Shown one piece after another: positions 10,655 through 13,036 of a stretch of 13,036 bases of DNA; within the stretch, counting starts at the first letter, position 1; each line of letters starts with the position of its first letter. Source of the stretch: a bacterium (GTDB taxonomy: Bacteria; Ratteibacteria; UBA8468; B48-G9; JAFGKM01); contig DAOOVW010000042.1 of assembly GCA_035370465.1 (NCBI GenBank), positions 1-13,036 on the forward strand. The letters are read 5' to 3'. A model generated the notes under the pieces. The model was not told the origin of the DNA. It searched no databases and was given only the letters and a program-made list of their open reading frames with translations. The position numbers were made by a program, and so were the translations under genes.

Positions 10655-12974
10655 TTTTAATTCAAATTTAGAAAAAGTTGCATTAGAAAAATTTGGTAAA
10701 AAAGAAAAATACCCATTTGAAAGAATTAAAATAATTGAAGTCCCAAATTTCTCATTATTGGGAAAAATTGTTGCATTAAGATTTATTGAGTGGCTACAAT
10801 TAAATGAAGAAGGAGTTTTTTCTCTCCCCACAGGAAAAACACCTGAATATTTTATTGAATGGGCATCATATTACATAAATAACTGGAATAAAAAAGAGAT
10901 AAAAGAAGAATTAAAGCAGTGGGGACTTTCTGAAAAAAAACCAAACTTAAAAAATTATTATTTTGTTCAAATTGATGAGTTCTATCCAATAAATTCTGAA
11001 AGAACAAATAGTTTCAATTATTATATAAAAAATTTCTATGTTAAAAAATTTTCTTTAAATCCAAAAAAAATAATCCTTATTGATACATGGAAAGTTGGTT
11101 GCTCTCCATATAAAAACTTATCATATATATTCCCGGATGAAAAAGTTGACCTTTCTTTAAGATATAGAAAACCAAAAACAGAACTTGAAAAACTACAACA
11201 AAAAGCAATATACCAGATGGATGGATTTGCTATGAAATATGAGGAGAAAATAGAGCAACTTGGTGGAATTGGATTTTTTCTTGGTGGAATTGGTCCTGAT
11301 GGTCATATTGGTTTTAATATAAGAGGTTCTGACCATAATTCAACAACTCGTCTCTTAAACATAAATTATGAAACCGCAGCAGCAAGTTCTACCGACCTTG
11401 GAGGAATTGAAGTTGCGAGGGGAAAATGTGTAGTTACAATTGGACTAAAAACAATAACTCAAAATCCAACTACAACAGCAATAATAATGGCAGCGGGTGA
11501 AAGTAAAGCAAAAGTCGTAATGGATGCAGTGGAAAATCCACCTTCAATTTTATATCCTGCAACTTCCTTACAGAAACTGGCAGGAAGTAGATTTTATTTA
11601 ACAAAAGGCGCTACATCTTTTTTAAAAGGAAGAAAAATTGATGAACTTGAAAATAAAAAATTAGAAAAAGAAGATATTGAAAAAATCATAATTGATATAT
11701 CCAATAAAGAAAAAGTAAAAATTAGTAATTTAGATAAAAATGATTTTGAAGATGATATTTTCGGGAAAATTTTAATTAAGAAAAATATAAATATAAAAAA
11801 ATCTTTAATTATAACTGAAAATGATATAAAAAGAAGCATAAAAAAGGGAACAGAAGTAATCAAAAATACAACATTTCTTCATACTTCCCCACATCATGAT
11901 GATATAATGCTTGGATATCTTCCTTATATACTTCATCTTGTCCGAACTCCTTCAAATCAACATTTTTTTGCTACATTTACAAGTGGTTTTACTTCTGTTA
12001 CAAATCATTATCTTTTGAGAAAAATTCAATTACTTGAAAAATATTTACAGGAAAATTTACTTTTTACTCTTTTAAAAGAGAAGGACTATTTTCAACCAGA
12101 AAATATAAATGCAAGAAATAGAGATGTATTTCAATATTTAGATGGAATAGCAGCAAATAGTAAAGAAATGATTGAAGAAGGTGAAAGCAGAAGGATGTTA
12201 AGAAATATTGTAGAAATAACAGGAAAATTGGATTTAGAAGAAATAAAAAGAAAAATAAAAAAATATAAAATATATTTAATAAATTCATATCCAGGCAAAA
12301 AAGATATTCCTGAAATACAGACATTAAAAGGAATGGTAAGAGAATGGGAAGAAGAACTTTTGTGGTCCCATTTAGGTTTTAACTGCAACCATATTTTTCA
12401 TCTTCGTCTTCCATTTTATACAGGTGATATATTTACTCCTGAACCAGAATTCCCACAGGATGTAAAGCCGGTTATTAACCTATTAGAAAAATTAAATCCA
12501 GATATAATTACAGTTGCTTTAGACCCTGAAGGGACAGGTCCTGACACGCATTATAAGGTCTTACAGGTTGTTTATCAGGCAACAAAATATTATAAAGAAA
12601 AATATAACAAGAATTTTAAAATATGGGGTTATAGAAATATATGGTTTAAGTTTCATCCTTCTGAATGTAATATCTTTGTTCCTGTTTCTATGAACTCACT
12701 TGCTATTATGAAAATGGCTTTTGATATATGTTTTGGTTCACAAAAAGAAGCATCTTTCCCATCTTATGAATATGATGGTCCTTTTTCTGAACTTTCTCAG
12801 GAAATCATGGTAAATCAATACTCAAAAATAAAAACATGTCTTGGTAGGGATTATTTTTATTCAAACAAAGTTCCACGCCTAAGAGCAACAAGAGGATTTG
12901 TTTTCATAAAAGAGATGGAACCAGAAGAATTCTTTAAGAAAGCAATTGAACTCAAACGAATTATGGGCTTCTGA
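10641..12974 (+). CDS. Fused glucosamine-6-phosphate-deaminase-like / LmbE (PIG-L)-like deacetylase
   Basis: The 777-residue protein joins two domains seen in amino-sugar metabolism. Residues about 30-330 are NagB-like: SLPTGKTPE (61-69) matches the phosphate-binding loop, Asp112 in VQIDEFYP the catalytic base, and GGIGPDGHIGFN (215-226) carries the Asp/His pair (Asp220, His222). The Glu that follows this motif in E. coli NagB (Glu148) is Ile227 here. A charged linker spans about 330-400. Residues about 405-777 are LmbE-like: HTSPHHDDIMLGY (414-426) gives the zinc-binding HxDD, and GTGPDTHYKV (631-640) the likely third His. Fusions of this kind are known in Bacteroidetes and related groups, so the architecture is not unique. 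A combined route from an N-acetylated sugar phosphate is an attractive inference but unproven. The ATG overlaps the previous gene by 14 bases without its own ribosome binding site. Confidence 0.87.
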   Translation: MKQYNFNSNLEKVALEKFGKKEKYPFERIKIIEVPNFSLLGKIVALRFIEWLQLNEEGVFSLPTGKTPEYFIEWASYYINNWNKKEIKEELKQWGLSEKKPNLKNYYFVQIDEFYPINSERTNSFNYYIKNFYVKKFSLNPKKIILIDTWKVGCSPYKNLSYIFPDEKVDLSLRYRKPKTELEKLQQKAIYQMDGFAMKYEEKIEQLGGIGFFLGGIGPDGHIGFNIRGSDHNSTTRLLNINYETAAASSTDLGGIEVARGKCVVTIGLKTITQNPTTTAIIMAAGESKAKVVMDAVENPPSILYPATSLQKLAGSRFYLTKGATSFLKGRKIDELENKKLEKEDIEKIIIDISNKEKVKISNLDKNDFEDDIFGKILIKKNINIKKSLIITENDIKRSIKKGTEVIKNTTFLHTSPHHDDIMLGYLPYILHLVRTPSNQHFFATFTSGFTSVTNHYLLRKIQLLEKYLQENLLFTLLKEKDYFQPENINARNRDVFQYLDGIAANSKEMIEEGESRRMLRNIVEITGKLDLEEIKRKIKKYKIYLINSYPGKKDIPEIQTLKGMVREWEEELLWSHLGFNCNHIFHLRLPFYTGDIFTPEPEFPQDVKPVINLLEKLNPDIITVALDPEGTGPDTHYKVLQVVYQATKYYKEKYNKNFKIWGYRNIWFKFHPSECNIFVPVSMNSLAIMKMAFDICFGSQKEASFPSYEYDGPFSELSQEIMVNQYSKIKTCLGRDYFYSNKVPRLRATRGFVFIKEMEPEEFFKKAIELKRIMGF

Positions 12975-13036
12975 CCCTCCTTTATATTGACTTTTAAGAA
13001 ATGCAAGTTTAAAATTTATTATAAAAGTAACATAGT
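12975..13036. other. Short 3' flank without visible feature
   Basis: The last 62 bases follow the stop of the fused deaminase gene. I see no terminator hairpin or gene start before the window ends. Confidence 0.6.

Overview
The window comes from an AT-rich, apparently anaerobic bacterium. Pyruvate/2-oxoacid:ferredoxin oxidoreductase subunits point to ferredoxin-based anaerobic metabolism. Two prepilins with a C-terminal H-x(10)-DG segment resemble those abundant in the PVC superphylum and neighbouring uncultivated lineages such as Omnitrophota. The lineage is an inference of low confidence. All 13 supported genes lie on the + strand. There are no rRNA or tRNA genes, no CRISPR array and no transposase.

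Layout. (1) 51-791 is a multi-pass membrane protein. (2) 1121-2450 holds the gamma subunit (porG) and the delta ferredoxin subunit (porD) of a 2-oxoacid:ferredoxin oxidoreductase, then a small membrane-anchored coiled-coil protein that overlaps porD. The alpha and beta subunits are not here. (3) 2991-4571 is a tandem pair of prepilin-like proteins with identical perfect ribosome binding sites. Consensus tandem promoters lie far upstream and a textbook terminator follows. (4) 5345-7402 is a large membrane protein built as membrane half, spermidine-synthase-like domain, membrane half, with the enzyme's key acidic residues missing. (5) 7722-8571 is an overlapping MntA/HepT toxin-antitoxin pair. 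(6) 8658-9561 is hisB, isolated from other histidine genes, followed by a small TM2-like membrane protein. (7) 10094-12974 is a CoaC-like flavoprotein decarboxylase with Ser at the usual catalytic Cys, overlapping a fused glucosamine-6-phosphate-deaminase-like/LmbE-like deacetylase protein.

The most striking structure is between the genes. Most long gaps (about 790-1050, 1732-1840, 2550-2895, 4785-5300, 7474-7680, 9640-10060) are filled with higher-GC, non-coding, palindrome-rich repeat modules. The same modules recur in different orders and orientations: a 56-bp unit centred on GGATCC in three near-full copies, a 70-bp unit with three mismatches, an identical 53-bp direct repeat, a 26-bp identical inverted repeat, and many short perfect hairpins. 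They resemble a family of non-autonomous, shuffled intergenic elements and they produce spurious ORFs.

Functionally the genes are mostly independent short units. The clear co-transcribed or translationally coupled groups are porD with the coiled-coil gene, the prepilin pair, mntA-hepT, hisB with the TM2-like gene, and the coaC-like gene with the nagB/lmbE fusion.
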